NCBI GenBank assembly: GCA_964460345.1
Contig: CAYWRO010000012.1
Span: 1 to 64,000, forward strand
Length of the DNA: 64,000 nt
From: CAYWRO01 sp964460345
Lineage (GTDB): Bacteria; Planctomycetota; Phycisphaerae; Phycisphaerales; UBA1924
Reading direction: 5' to 3'
Shown: positions 18,101-26,781 of the stretch, in pieces
Numbering within the stretch: the first letter of the stretch is position 1
Layout: every line of letters starts with the position of its first letter
Translations under genes and position numbers: made by a program
The notes under the pieces: model-generated
Told to the model about the DNA's origin: nothing
The model's input: the letters and a program-made list of their open reading frames with translations, nothing else
Databases searched by the model: none

Positions 18101-21100
18101 GGCGGTGAGCAGGTCTCGCGAGTACACAAGGCTGCCGCTGCGAACGCTGGGGTCCGCTGCGTTCGAAGCTGAGTAGACATACTCGGTGGTTTGCGAGGCC
18201 TCGGCTTGCTGTGCTTCGTCGTAAAGATGCGCGATCTGCAGAAGGGTCTGTCCTTCGCCGCTGTACACGAAGCTGGTTGCCCGTTCGTGTGTGTCAGGCG
18301 CCGTTGTCGATCGCGACGTGACCTCCCATTGCCCGCCGCTCCATTCCATGACGAGCGAATCCCAGTTCTCGATGACTGCACCCGTACGGCTCAGGTCGTC
18401 ATAGAGCGTCTTCGTGATCCGCCCCTCCGGATCAATGATTCTTTCAACGAGGCCGCGCTTGTTGTAGAAAAAGGTTGTGACAAGCTCTTCAGGGTTGACA
18501 GGATCCTGGTCCGGCGGCGTTCCGCTGACATCGGGCGCGGTCCCCCCCGTACGAAATGTCATGTCGCTGGTGATGTTCGTCCCGTAGTCGACTGTCGCGA
18601 TGACCCGTCGTGCATCGTCGTAATAGTGGCCAACGAAGGTGGTGACCGCGGTCGTGTTGCCGAGGGCGCCGGTTCCAGACGCATCGTGCAGCCGCTGGCG
18701 GCTCTCAGAGAGCACCAAACGATCCTCGTCGTTGTATGTGTGATGCGTCTGCTCGAGGACGATGTCGTCGTCCAGGGTAACGGCCTCGCCGTGATTGCCG
18801 GTCGTGCCAGGCCTCTCATCACCTCCGCGATCTGTAATCGAGGTCGTGACCACTCGACTGTGTGCGTCGTAGATACGCTTAATGCCTGGGCCGTTCGGGC
18901 CCCATGAAGCGATTTCGCGCCCTCGGGAGTCGAACCAGGAGTGATCTTCCAAGTAGGTCGGACTTGACAATGAAGCGTCGATCGCCGTCCGACTCGCGAA
19001 TTGGAGTCCTCGCTGACTATAGGCCGCGGTGGTCAGCCGGCCGCGGTCCTGGTTCTCACTGGCTGCATCGAACGTGTTGGGATCGAAGCCCACATCGAGA
19101 GAGCGATCGGTCGAGTACACGGCGGTCGCTATCGGGCGGTCGAGGTTGTCGTAGAGCACAGCCGAGTGAGGCGAGAGGGGGTTGCGCGTGTATACCGGTC
19201 TATTGCGGAAGTCGAAGAAGCGAATCGTGTCGCGCTCTGCGACGGCGAGGCCTTGGACGGTATCGTCGCCCGTAAAGAGCCGTGTGAATGTCAGGTTACC
19301 ATTACCGACGCCTTGGACGGGCCCGGTGTCATGGTCGTAGAAGTACCGCGCCACCTCGACCAGATTGCCGGTCGTCGTCCCCACCTTCTTTGAGATCACT
19401 CGGTCCAGCGCGTCGTAGACGTACCCCGTGATCGTGCCGTTCGCGTTCGTCAGGTGCTCGACGCGGCCCAGCAGGTCGTAATCGAAGGAGGTGGTGTAGT
19501 TCCCGTTGCCGCTGACATCATGCCAGACCTTGCTGCTCGCGACGACGCCGGAAAGCAGGTGCTGCGTGCGGCTGCGGGCGATCTCCCCCTCGGTGTCTGT
19601 GGTCGTCGCCAGGGTATAGGTGAAATCGCCAGCAGGCGTTGGCGCATACGTCTGGCCGGAGTTGATGGTGAAGTTGCTGAGGCCGATCACATCAGCGCCA
19701 GCATTCATCCACGCGATCCGCGCCGGCCCGTTGAACGCATTCGGCTCCGAATGAAAGACGCCCGCCAGACGGTGCGGGAGCGTCACTTCGGCGTAATAGA
19801 AGATGCCAGGGCGTTCCTCAATCGTACGAAGTTCGCGAACAATGTAGGTGCTCACACCACCTGGCGCAATCTCTTCGATTATGCGTCCGAGCAGGTCTCG
19901 CTTGTAGACAGTGGCAAGCTGACCACCATCGGCCGATCGCCCCCAGCCGGACACACTCAGCAACTGATTGGAGTAGTCTTCATCCGTAGGCCCATCGAAC
20001 TCGAACCCGTGGAAGTACAATCCGGCATTCAGCTTCAAGGCTCCCATGGCTCCAGCGGGTGCATCCGGGTCGGCGTTACGGACGAGTCTCGTCACAGTGC
20101 CTGTCTTCTCGTCGAACTCGCGATAGGTTAAACTCAGGTCGGGCGCGCGAGACCAGACGTTGCGGCCACGGATGTCGAACAGTTCGTACGACTCGTACAC
20201 GCCCCCTGGCCCATTCTCCGGCTCCAACTCGGCCTCCACGATCGTGTGCACGAACGCAAGGTCCCCGCTCGTGTTGTCGTCGCTGTGGAAACCGTACTCG
20301 AACTCGGTTCGCTCGATCTCGTCATCCATGGAAATGGCCGACCATGCACCGGTGTACTCGGTCCGAAACCGCTCAGTGAATTTCGGAAGCCACGGACGCT
20401 CGTTCACCGGTCGCTGTACCTCGTCAAGCTCGCCGTACTCGGTATGTTCAATCAGGATAAAGTCGTCAACGTCCAGAGGTGAGTTTGGGTTGTCCTGACC
20501 AAGCCGGACCTCGCTGCGGCGATTGTCCGTCGTGTAGGCATAAGCATGCACCAGGCCAGTCGAGTTGAACGAGTAGCTGAAATCACCAGGAGTCGTAGCG
20601 GCGTCAGCAGGCGTATAGCTCGCCATCGCCTCCGGCGTGTACTCCTTGATCAAGTTGCGCGTGGCTGGGTCGTACTCGTAGTGCGTGACCCACGTGCGCC
20701 CGCCGGGGTAGGCAGGGTGATTCTGATCGGTAATGACGGGCTCCACGATCGCCCGATTGCACAGGTACGGCACTGAGCCGTCGGCCCCGCCAATTCGCTC
20801 CATGTCGTGGTAGATGCGGCGGTGCTCGTCGGGGTAGTCGTCGCCACCGGTGATTGCGCCGCCGAACAGCAGTTCCCTGACCCGCGTCGTCAGCTTCTCC
20901 GGGGCAGGAGAGTTGCTGTAGGTGTAGTACGTGTACTCGAACTTCTTCCCTTGTGTGACGTCGCCGGCACCGCCGCACCCGCAGTCGGTCTGAACGTACT
21001 GAGCAGCCACGCGTCCCTCGTGTGGGTCGCTTGGTGGATAGTACGAGAGGATCTTAGCCGCCAGGTCCACGACCTTGAAGTCGGCCTGATCGAACGCGTC

Positions 21101-23431
21101 GTCGCCGTCGCCGCGCGTCAGCAGGAGGGCTGCTGCCGTTTCAACCGAATCGACAGACGGCGTTCCAACGGAGTTCTTCTGCTGCGCGTAGTACTCGATC
21201 TGCTCCGGCAGGATCACCATCTTGAGCTGGTGAGGCGCAGCGCCCCGTGTAGTCAGTCGGTCGTCATCATGCAAGCCAGCGCCGCCACCGTCGTGATATC
21301 TGTACTGGCATACGCTGGTCCAGAACTCGTTACCCGGCGTGGGCAGGGCTTCGTCGACCTTGTCGATGCGCACCTGTTGCACCACTTGGACTAGGTCAGC
21401 CTTCCGACCAGTCGGAGCGGAGGGTGCGACTTCTCCGATATCCGCAGACCAGTTACCATCCGTCTCAGAGGCGTAGGTGTAGTCCACCTTGTGTGTGACG
21501 ACGAAGGTCTCGTTTGTGGCGTCCCAACGCTCCACGCGCACCTTGTCCAATAAACCGAAGTGCTGTACCTGATCATCATCGAGGTACCAGTCAAAGATGA
21601 CGATTGCCTCGACGGCAGGATTCTTGGGCGAGCCATTCAAATAGACCGCCCGTAGCCGTGGCTCCGACGGTGTCGTGTAGTACTCGTACGTCTTGTAGTT
21701 TCCGTAGACATCTCGCTCTTGTAGAACGAGCCCCTCAAGCTTGGTTACCGTTGCCACCGGAGGAAACTGTGGGCCCGTGTCGCCAACCTCGAGTTCGCGC
21801 ACAAAGTCGAGTTCCCATCCCCCAGGCTCGATCAGGCGCCAGGTTCGCCACGTAAGTCCGTCGATGTCGATTGTGCCCTTCACAAGTCGCTGGGGCGTAG
21901 GACCACCGGTGGACCACTCCTCTACGCTGTCAAGCGGATCGGTTTCGTGAAAGACCAAGTGCTGATGAACCGGCACGCCATCTAGCTTGAGGACAGGCGT
22001 TTGCCCACTCTCGTCTATAGCCAAGCGTCGGAAGACATTCATCCCCCAGCCGCGACCCGCTAGGCTACCTCCGGCGGCCGCGAGATAGTCAATATCGCTC
22101 GTATATTCCCGGAACAATTCAAAGTCAGGCCCAGTGACCTGCACAGTCAAGTCCGTCATGCGCTCAGTCTTAGTGCCAGTGGCGAGCGACACAGGATTGC
22201 AGTCTCGAGGGTTGATGAGGGAGTGTTCGATCAGGCCGCTATCACTTGCCTCGCCCAGGAGTTCGGTCGTCGCCACGGCTTGGAGCGTGATGGAGCCACT
22301 CAGCTCTGCAAGGTCGCGAAACTGAAACATGTCGCCCAGGAGAAGCCAGTGAATCTCAGCGCGCCAGATGCCTGGTCCATTCACGAACCCGCCATTCTCC
22401 TCCCCTCGACCGACCTTTACCGATACCGACGCGAGCCCCGCCGGAAGACTTTGCAAGAGATAGTATCGCCCATCGAGTGGAAAATCGGCAGAGGCGCCGG
22501 CGCTGACTGGCTGAGTGGCAGGCTGACAATGGATCTCCGGGTCCATAACTATGCCTTGGACCCACAGACCAAGGCTTCCCGAAAGACCCTGAGTAGAGAC
22601 GTCCCCATGCAGGATAAACTCACGTAGGGCTGCACTGTATCGAAAGTCGCCGCATTGGCTAAATGTGTGGCCAGTCACGCACTCGTACGGCAATGTCGTG
22701 TATGGCGCAACAGATAAGATGCTGTAATCTGCAAGTGCATTCGCTTCGGCTACTACTTGTGCAGGTCCACAGCCTCCGTGCGACGCAACGGAAACAACAG
22801 AAGAACCCTCCCAATTCTCAAACATTGGATTGCGGATAACGTTGCGGCCAGACAAGCTGCCATCGTCAATTGCGAGTTCTGTCACCCGGTAGCGCATCTT
22901 TGGGAGCCACGTCTCAACAGCGCCAAGTATCATGCCGATACTTGTTTCGCTCGGACTCAGGCTTGTGTCCTGGGGATCGATATTGACCAGCGACTCGATC
23001 GTTCCAGACGCAACATCTTCTGCCGACGATTCATTCAGGAACTCGTCGATAATGTCTAGGAAAACATCTCGCACTTCTTCGGCTGCCTCCGCGCGGGCAG
23101 CGTCGATAAGGGTCTGATTCGGGCCTCGGTCGTAGAATGCTTCGTCAGGAAAGTCGCCCGGGTCCTCCGAGTCGGCGTTCATGGGCCAGTCCACGAGTTG
23201 AACGGATGCTCCCATTCCCTGCAGCATCACGATGCGAGCCTGGAGGCGCCGCATTGCAGTTTCAAGTGAGATCTCAGCATGAACGACCGGTACTAGGATG
23301 ACGGTTGCCGCTAGAGCCACCATCGCCTGCATGGTTCTTGAGGCACGTCTCCGCGCGTTGAGAACGCACACAAACCAGTTCAAGCTCCGGCGCGTACCGT
23401 CAACGACGGCCGACGAATCAGACTGTGCCAT
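15155..23431 (-). CDS. Giant RHS/YD-repeat protein with C-terminal tip
   Basis: The product is 2758 residues. An N-terminal hydrophobic segment (MVALAATVILVPVVHA, residues ~37-52) predicts export; ATG 23431 and ATG 23332 are both possible. After an N-terminal region of about 400 residues comes an RHS-type DUF6531-like module (PVSLATGTKTERMTDLTVQV), then many YD repeats that build the hollow shell. The RHS core signature lies near residues 2450-2500: NPETGLYTVRNRTYDPALGR, WLQRDPKGYVDGMSMYQYVG and the boundary LLDPMGLGPYD. A 264-residue tip follows, containing GGHTIWGSADVSVICDDKKT and LTLHAEDRYNFNPGAADLAT. Such tips are often toxins or surface effectors. The tip family is not recognised, and a TEYNKGAYP segment may be part of the fold. 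Confidence 0.9.
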   Translation of the reverse strand: MAQSDSSAVVDGTRRSLNWFVCVLNARRRASRTMQAMVALAATVILVPVVHAEISLETAMRRLQARIVMLQGMGASVQLVDWPMNADSEDPGDFPDEAFYDRGPNQTLIDAARAEAAEEVRDVFLDIIDEFLNESSAEDVASGTIESLVNIDPQDTSLSPSETSIGMILGAVETWLPKMRYRVTELAIDDGSLSGRNVIRNPMFENWEGSSVVSVASHGGCGPAQVVAEANALADYSILSVAPYTTLPYECVTGHTFSQCGDFRYSAALREFILHGDVSTQGLSGSLGLWVQGIVMDPEIHCQPATQPVSAGASADFPLDGRYYLLQSLPAGLASVSVKVGRGEENGGFVNGPGIWRAEIHWLLLGDMFQFRDLAELSGSITLQAVATTELLGEASDSGLIEHSLINPRDCNPVSLATGTKTERMTDLTVQVTGPDFELFREYTSDIDYLAAAGGSLAGRGWGMNVFRRLAIDESGQTPVLKLDGVPVHQHLVFHETDPLDSVEEWSTGGPTPQRLVKGTIDIDGLTWRTWRLIEPGGWELDFVRELEVGDTGPQFPPVATVTKLEGLVLQERDVYGNYKTYEYYTTPSEPRLRAVYLNGSPKNPAVEAIVIFDWYLDDDQVQHFGLLDKVRVERWDATNETFVVTHKVDYTYASETDGNWSADIGEVAPSAPTGRKADLVQVVQQVRIDKVDEALPTPGNEFWTSVCQYRYHDGGGAGLHDDDRLTTRGAAPHQLKMVILPEQIEYYAQQKNSVGTPSVDSVETAAALLLTRGDGDDAFDQADFKVVDLAAKILSYYPPSDPHEGRVAAQYVQTDCGCGGAGDVTQGKKFEYTYYTYSNSPAPEKLTTRVRELLFGGAITGGDDYPDEHRRIYHDMERIGGADGSVPYLCNRAIVEPVITDQNHPAYPGGRTWVTHYEYDPATRNLIKEYTPEAMASYTPADAATTPGDFSYSFNSTGLVHAYAYTTDNRRSEVRLGQDNPNSPLDVDDFILIEHTEYGELDEVQRPVNERPWLPKFTERFRTEYTGAWSAISMDDEIERTEFEYGFHSDDNTSGDLAFVHTIVEAELEPENGPGGVYESYELFDIRGRNVWSRAPDLSLTYREFDEKTGTVTRLVRNADPDAPAGAMGALKLNAGLYFHGFEFDGPTDEDYSNQLLSVSGWGRSADGGQLATVYKRDLLGRIIEEIAPGGVSTYIVRELRTIEERPGIFYYAEVTLPHRLAGVFHSEPNAFNGPARIAWMNAGADVIGLSNFTINSGQTYAPTPAGDFTYTLATTTDTEGEIARSRTQHLLSGVVASSKVWHDVSGNGNYTTSFDYDLLGRVEHLTNANGTITGYVYDALDRVISKKVGTTTGNLVEVARYFYDHDTGPVQGVGNGNLTFTRLFTGDDTVQGLAVAERDTIRFFDFRNRPVYTRNPLSPHSAVLYDNLDRPIATAVYSTDRSLDVGFDPNTFDAASENQDRGRLTTAAYSQRGLQFASRTAIDASLSSPTYLEDHSWFDSRGREIASWGPNGPGIKRIYDAHSRVVTTSITDRGGDERPGTTGNHGEAVTLDDDIVLEQTHHTYNDEDRLVLSESRQRLHDASGTGALGNTTAVTTFVGHYYDDARRVIATVDYGTNITSDMTFRTGGTAPDVSGTPPDQDPVNPEELVTTFFYNKRGLVERIIDPEGRITKTLYDDLSRTGAVIENWDSLVMEWSGGQWEVTSRSTTAPDTHERATSFVYSGEGQTLLQIAHLYDEAQQAEASQTTEYVYSASNAADPSVRSGSLVYSRDLLTAIHYPDEVDGSPSTDDFNTVYLTYNALGELRTRIDQNQTRHDYTRDVLGRVTRDAADFSNTQWPIDTQVKGVTTTYDSLGRTDTVESLDASDNVLNSVEFAYTPLWQVAGVVQDVDGDGDLPGLTSSVSLDPATIGYTYSSAAVDTSGNSLGNYSRLSSMTHTDATTTCSYGYNSLNSLDDRISRMVKVQPSDELGTCEYEYVGVGGVVLVDYTDIDVQQDCTFKHNGARNTGPHNDLEVQGVYHGWDRFGRTTLHAWVDGGLTLNSPAPVPDRPPLFEQRISYDRVSNRLQNIDDRPGGSFIGTRDAEFSYDRLDRLLLATRGLWDDTAEELVPGHRSERWSLDVLGNWIKFEQDRGGDPEVFGETQDFSEDRLHNMANEIVEVDSASPLTIVYDDVGNIREQYLGGTAARVFIHDAWNRLVEVAIDPDTGTPSNEIPIAKYQYNGLGWRTLKLADTDPVPDGTIDQLRIMYYDAEWRLAEEHVINDLPTGGIPGVYHQVWGLRHIDDPIARRVGSASLLWPEEQDVSWIDSWYYLTDVQFSVVGLVNYAGDVVERVSYDSYGTGHQRRPGNLLADRVWDPDADRQRFDEAEENVIDEPLYASDLDLNRTGTLGTGSVFPDDDFQHFDFWLMNAGEREFIPDGWISEVEGAVVYSNAPPDNPIGFGGYVFNPETGLYTVRNRTYDPALGRWLQRDPKGYVDGMSMYQYVGSTPFVLLDPMGLGPYDIGPPTRPSIQHDNGFLDAFPHREPVLNDYVAYQYWLTKQRVATAVRPDLADATRAYGHFLEGEGRDYVLDYDAYLRQDAAGREFLSNELANAQRYAEQLYAERGSMTFQMTGAATPHTEYNKGAYPVTENWQKAIGGHTIWGSADVSVICDDKKTYFIMALTLHAEDRYNFNPGAADLATGIPDSANGRFELTGLAHQFTQYGEARRYAVWELGQIPETTQSGSSKPRKAVRLERQQKRSAPQQQTTDTWWGTYQ

Positions 23432-23648
23432 GCTTGGGCTCCATCACATTGCTTGCGAACTCTCTGGGCGACTCGACGAACTCGGACCCCGACGAGAGCC
23501 GGAGTATGCCAGCGCCGGGATTCCGCTGTCAAGCCGGTAGGTCCCCGTTCACAGACTTATTGCCCGTCGCGGGCCTTGCGACGCCGGCCGCGGCGCATTA
23601 TGCTGGTTGCTCTCACGGCTGATACCCCCATGTTCAGGAGGACTTGCC

Positions 23649-24335
23649 ATGTCGCGGTTTGCTGGGCTCGTACTGTCGGTATTGCTTGGCTGTACACAAC
23701 TTGCGCACTCGAACGTCGAGGCAGAGTCTGCCAGACGCCGTATCGCATCCCTGGGGATTACCCCTGAGACGCTTGCACTTGTCGGGTGTGGTCCATCCGA
23801 GGCCCGAGCTGTAGCCACCCGAACGAGGGAGAATGGAGCAGCGCTGGAGACCTGGGAGACTGAGGAGAGCGACCTAGCTCAGCTCTCCCGCGAGCTGCGC
23901 CCGCTGCTCGAGGCCGCGAGGTCAAAGCCATTCGACCAGGATGCACGCGCCGCCTACACGACGAAGCGGCGAGAGTTGGCCAGTGCACGCCTGCGCTTGG
24001 CAGCCGCCCGGGATGCCGTCTTTGAGACCGTCACGATCGGCTTCAATGCCGATCAGATCACGGTCCTGAGGAGGTGCGGGGCGCGGATGCACACGGGCAC
24101 TCCCCCCGAGTTTTGGGTGGTAGATTGCTCGGCGGCGGAATGGCGGAAGGTGCAGTTGGCACTTACAGCGGAACGTCGCGCCGAGCGTCGTGGAGATGCG
24201 GTGCCGGCCGAACATGCTGACGTGCTCGCCGCCGTGCGCGAACAGACCCAGGTTCGCGAGGCGGCCCGCCTGCTTGAGATGAACTGTGCCACTTTACGGC
24301 AGGCGCTGGACGATGGCCTGCGCGCTGATCCGTGA
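23649..24335 (+). CDS. Lipoprotein upstream of gspD, hypothetical
   Basis: The product is 228 residues. The ATG at 23649 was chosen for its ribosome site (AGGAGG, 7 bases upstream) and for the signal MSRFAGLVLSVLLGC with a lipobox. The rest is alpha-helical and Arg/Ala/Glu-rich with coiled-coil tendency (DLAQLSRELRPLLEAARSKP, ARLRLAAARDAVFETV) and a few cysteines. No family is recognised. It is divergent from the RHS gene and 64 bases upstream of the secretin gene, so it probably leads the secretion operon and may act as a pilotin-like or accessory protein. That role is inferred from position and lipidation only. Confidence 0.65.
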   Translation: MSRFAGLVLSVLLGCTQLAHSNVEAESARRRIASLGITPETLALVGCGPSEARAVATRTRENGAALETWETEESDLAQLSRELRPLLEAARSKPFDQDARAAYTTKRRELASARLRLAAARDAVFETVTIGFNADQITVLRRCGARMHTGTPPEFWVVDCSAAEWRKVQLALTAERRAERRGDAVPAEHADVLAAVREQTQVREAARLLEMNCATLRQALDDGLRADP

Positions 24336-24399
24336 GTTTGATGCGCTGCTGATGACTCATGCCCGTCCCCATTGCTTCGCGCGCAGAGGGCCCGCCGAC

Positions 24400-26751
24400 A
24401 TGATGCTGAGTAACCGTAGCAGATTTTGCGTCGGTGCGTCAGTCCTCGCGGCAGTCCTGATCGCCGGCCAGTCCCCTGTAGAGGGCGGTTTGCCTCAGCC
24501 CGCCAGTGCCGAAGGGACAACGCTCCTCCCGCCAACGATCGAACTCGAACGACTGGTCGATCTCGCCGCGGAACGTCTTGGTGTGGCGATCTCCTATGAC
24601 CCGGCCGTCCTCAAGGGGACGGTGGTGATGAGGACGACCGGCGGATTGAGTGGCGACGAGCTGTGGTCGGTGACCAACGAGATCCTGGCATCGCGCGGCT
24701 TCGCGGTGATTCGTGCTCCAGGGTCCGATCTGCTGCGGGTCGTCAAGGCGGATGAGGCCAAGACGGATGCCCGAGTTGAGCCGGTCGATGGTCCGGTGGG
24801 TCACCAGGGATTTGCCTCCCTAGTCGTTCGAGCCGAGCACTTGGATCCGAAGCGGCTGCTCGAAGCGATGAAGCCTTTCTTGAGCAAGCAGGGCGGGCAG
24901 GCGATCCCGGTTGGGGATACCCGTTTGATCCTCATCTCAGACCAGCGGCCCCGTTTGGAGCAGATGCTGGACCTGATGGCTCGCATCGACGTCCCGGTCG
25001 AACCCACCCTAATCAAGGAGGTTCGGCCGGAGGCTCTGGGAGCTGAGCGATTGGCGACGCTCGTCGCCCAGGTTGTCGCCAAGCGTGACGCGGTTTCGGG
25101 GGAGAAGACCCCTGGGGATGTGCTGACGACGCCGGACAAGGACTCGGTGCTGGTCATCGCGCCTGAGAGCCGGATGGCGTTCTGGCGTGGGCTTGTCGAG
25201 CAGCTCGATCGCAGCGAGCCGTTGGAGCGGCGGACGTACACGCTTGGGCGGGCGGCGGCGTTTGGGTTGGGGGAGGTGGCAAGTCTTGTCGAGAGCGTGG
25301 CCAGGGACGTCGCTGGGACGCCGAGCGCGGGCGCTGAGTCACATTGGAAGCTTGTGCAGGACGATCTGACCGGCACGCTGATCGTCACGACGACGCCGAG
25401 CCGGCACGCGCAGGTCGAGGAGATGCTTCGGCGGCTGGATCGAGCTGCTGTGGAGTCGCCGCGGACGCTTCAGTCGTTCCCAGTGAAGAATCGGAAGGCT
25501 GCGGAACTGCTTGCCATTCTCGACGGACTGATTCTGGCTGGCGCGTTGGAGGGGACTGGGGTAGCGCGCGACGAGAGCGGTGCCGTTATCGGCACGTCAG
25601 CAGGTGGAAGCGCTTCCTCCACAGTGGGTGTGCCGTCGCAACCGATGTCTGCTGGAGCGGCGGCCGAGCGGCCGGAAACGCGGTCAGGATTGCCGCCGCA
25701 GCCGAGTGTTGGCCTCGGCGAAGCTGCTCGGCCACGAGCGACGCCGAATGAGCCGGAGCAACGCGCGCTCGCCGCGGCGGACCTGACCCTGACGGTGGAT
25801 GAGGACACCAACACCCTGATTGCGGTGGGGCCGCCTCCGCTGCTGCGACAGCTTGAGAACCTGATCGTTGTCCTGGACGTGCGTCAGCCGCAGGTGCAGA
25901 TCAACGTCGTCATGGTGTCCCTCAGCGAGTCGGACACATTGGATTTCGGGATCGAGTTGGAGCGGCTGGAGGTGCATGGGGGGACGTTCTTCAAGCTGGC
26001 ATCGCTGTTCGGGTTGAGCAACCCGGCCGGCGGAGGTGGGGGAGGAGGTGGAACCGCGGGTACTCCATCCGGTGCACCGCCGATCGGGCGGTCCGTGGGT
26101 GATGCCACCGGGTTCTCCGGAGTGATCCTTGATCCAGGCGAGTTCAGCGTCGTGGTGCGGGCCCTGGAGACCGTCAATGAGGGACGCTCTGTCAGCCGGC
26201 CGCGGCTGCTCGTGGACAACAATCAGCAGGCCACGTTCGACTCCGTCGTGCAGCAGCCGGTCGTATCCGTGAACGCCGGGGACACCGTCTCGACGACAAG
26301 CCAGGCAGGGTTCGAACCGGCCGGCACCCAGATTACCGTCACGCCGCGGATCGCCAATGGGGATCACCTGGTGCTGGAGTACGCGGTCGTGCAGAGCGCG
26401 TTCGTGGGCGAGTCCGCTTCGCCCGGCATCACGCCGCCGCGGCAGGAGACCAGCGTCACCAGCGTGGCGACGATTCCAGACGGGTACACGGTGGTGGTGG
26501 GCGGGATTGAGGAGTCGAGCAGCGGCGAGGCGGAGAGCCGCGTGCCGATTCTGGGATCGATTCCCCTGATCGGCGAAGCATTCAAAAGCCGGTCGAAGAA
26601 CAACAGTCGGTCACGGTTCTACGTCTTCATCACCGCCCAGGTGATGCGGGACCAGTCATTTGCGGCGCTGAAGCACTTGAGCGATCGCGATCTGGAGTCG
26701 GCCAAGATCGACGATGGGTGGCCGGTGCTGGAGCCGAGGGTAATCAGGTAA
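24400..26751 (+). CDS. gspD: Type II secretion secretin GspD
   Basis: The product is 783 residues from the ATG at 24400; a longer frame starts at 24286. The signal peptide MMLSNRSRFCVGASVLAAVL is followed by an N0-like domain (IELERLVDLAAERLGVAISY) and several N1-type KH folds (for example LVVRAEHLDPKRLLEAMKPF and LVEQLDRSEPL). A Ser/Gly/Pro-rich linker interrupts at ~410-490. The secretin channel domain fills the C-terminal third, with VSRPRLLVDNNQQATFDS, the beta-lip region ITPPRQETSVTSVATIPDGY and the signature VPILGSIPLIGEAFKS. A GGGGGGGGG stretch near 580 is unusual. It forms the outer-membrane pore for folded proteins. Confidence 0.92.
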   Translation: MMLSNRSRFCVGASVLAAVLIAGQSPVEGGLPQPASAEGTTLLPPTIELERLVDLAAERLGVAISYDPAVLKGTVVMRTTGGLSGDELWSVTNEILASRGFAVIRAPGSDLLRVVKADEAKTDARVEPVDGPVGHQGFASLVVRAEHLDPKRLLEAMKPFLSKQGGQAIPVGDTRLILISDQRPRLEQMLDLMARIDVPVEPTLIKEVRPEALGAERLATLVAQVVAKRDAVSGEKTPGDVLTTPDKDSVLVIAPESRMAFWRGLVEQLDRSEPLERRTYTLGRAAAFGLGEVASLVESVARDVAGTPSAGAESHWKLVQDDLTGTLIVTTTPSRHAQVEEMLRRLDRAAVESPRTLQSFPVKNRKAAELLAILDGLILAGALEGTGVARDESGAVIGTSAGGSASSTVGVPSQPMSAGAAAERPETRSGLPPQPSVGLGEAARPRATPNEPEQRALAAADLTLTVDEDTNTLIAVGPPPLLRQLENLIVVLDVRQPQVQINVVMVSLSESDTLDFGIELERLEVHGGTFFKLASLFGLSNPAGGGGGGGGTAGTPSGAPPIGRSVGDATGFSGVILDPGEFSVVVRALETVNEGRSVSRPRLLVDNNQQATFDSVVQQPVVSVNAGDTVSTTSQAGFEPAGTQITVTPRIANGDHLVLEYAVVQSAFVGESASPGITPPRQETSVTSVATIPDGYTVVVGGIEESSSGEAESRVPILGSIPLIGEAFKSRSKNNSRSRFYVFITAQVMRDQSFAALKHLSDRDLESAKIDDGWPVLEPRVIR

Positions 26752-26781
26752 TGTCCAATGGATAATGGACAATGGACAATG
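26750..26781. repeat. ATGGACA-type short repeat tract at gspE start
   Basis: The gspD/gspE junction consists of near-copies of AATGGACA and its inverse GTCCAATG (AATGTCCAATGGATAATGG followed by ACAATGGACAATG). Several candidate start codons for gspE lie inside it. Confidence 0.6.
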
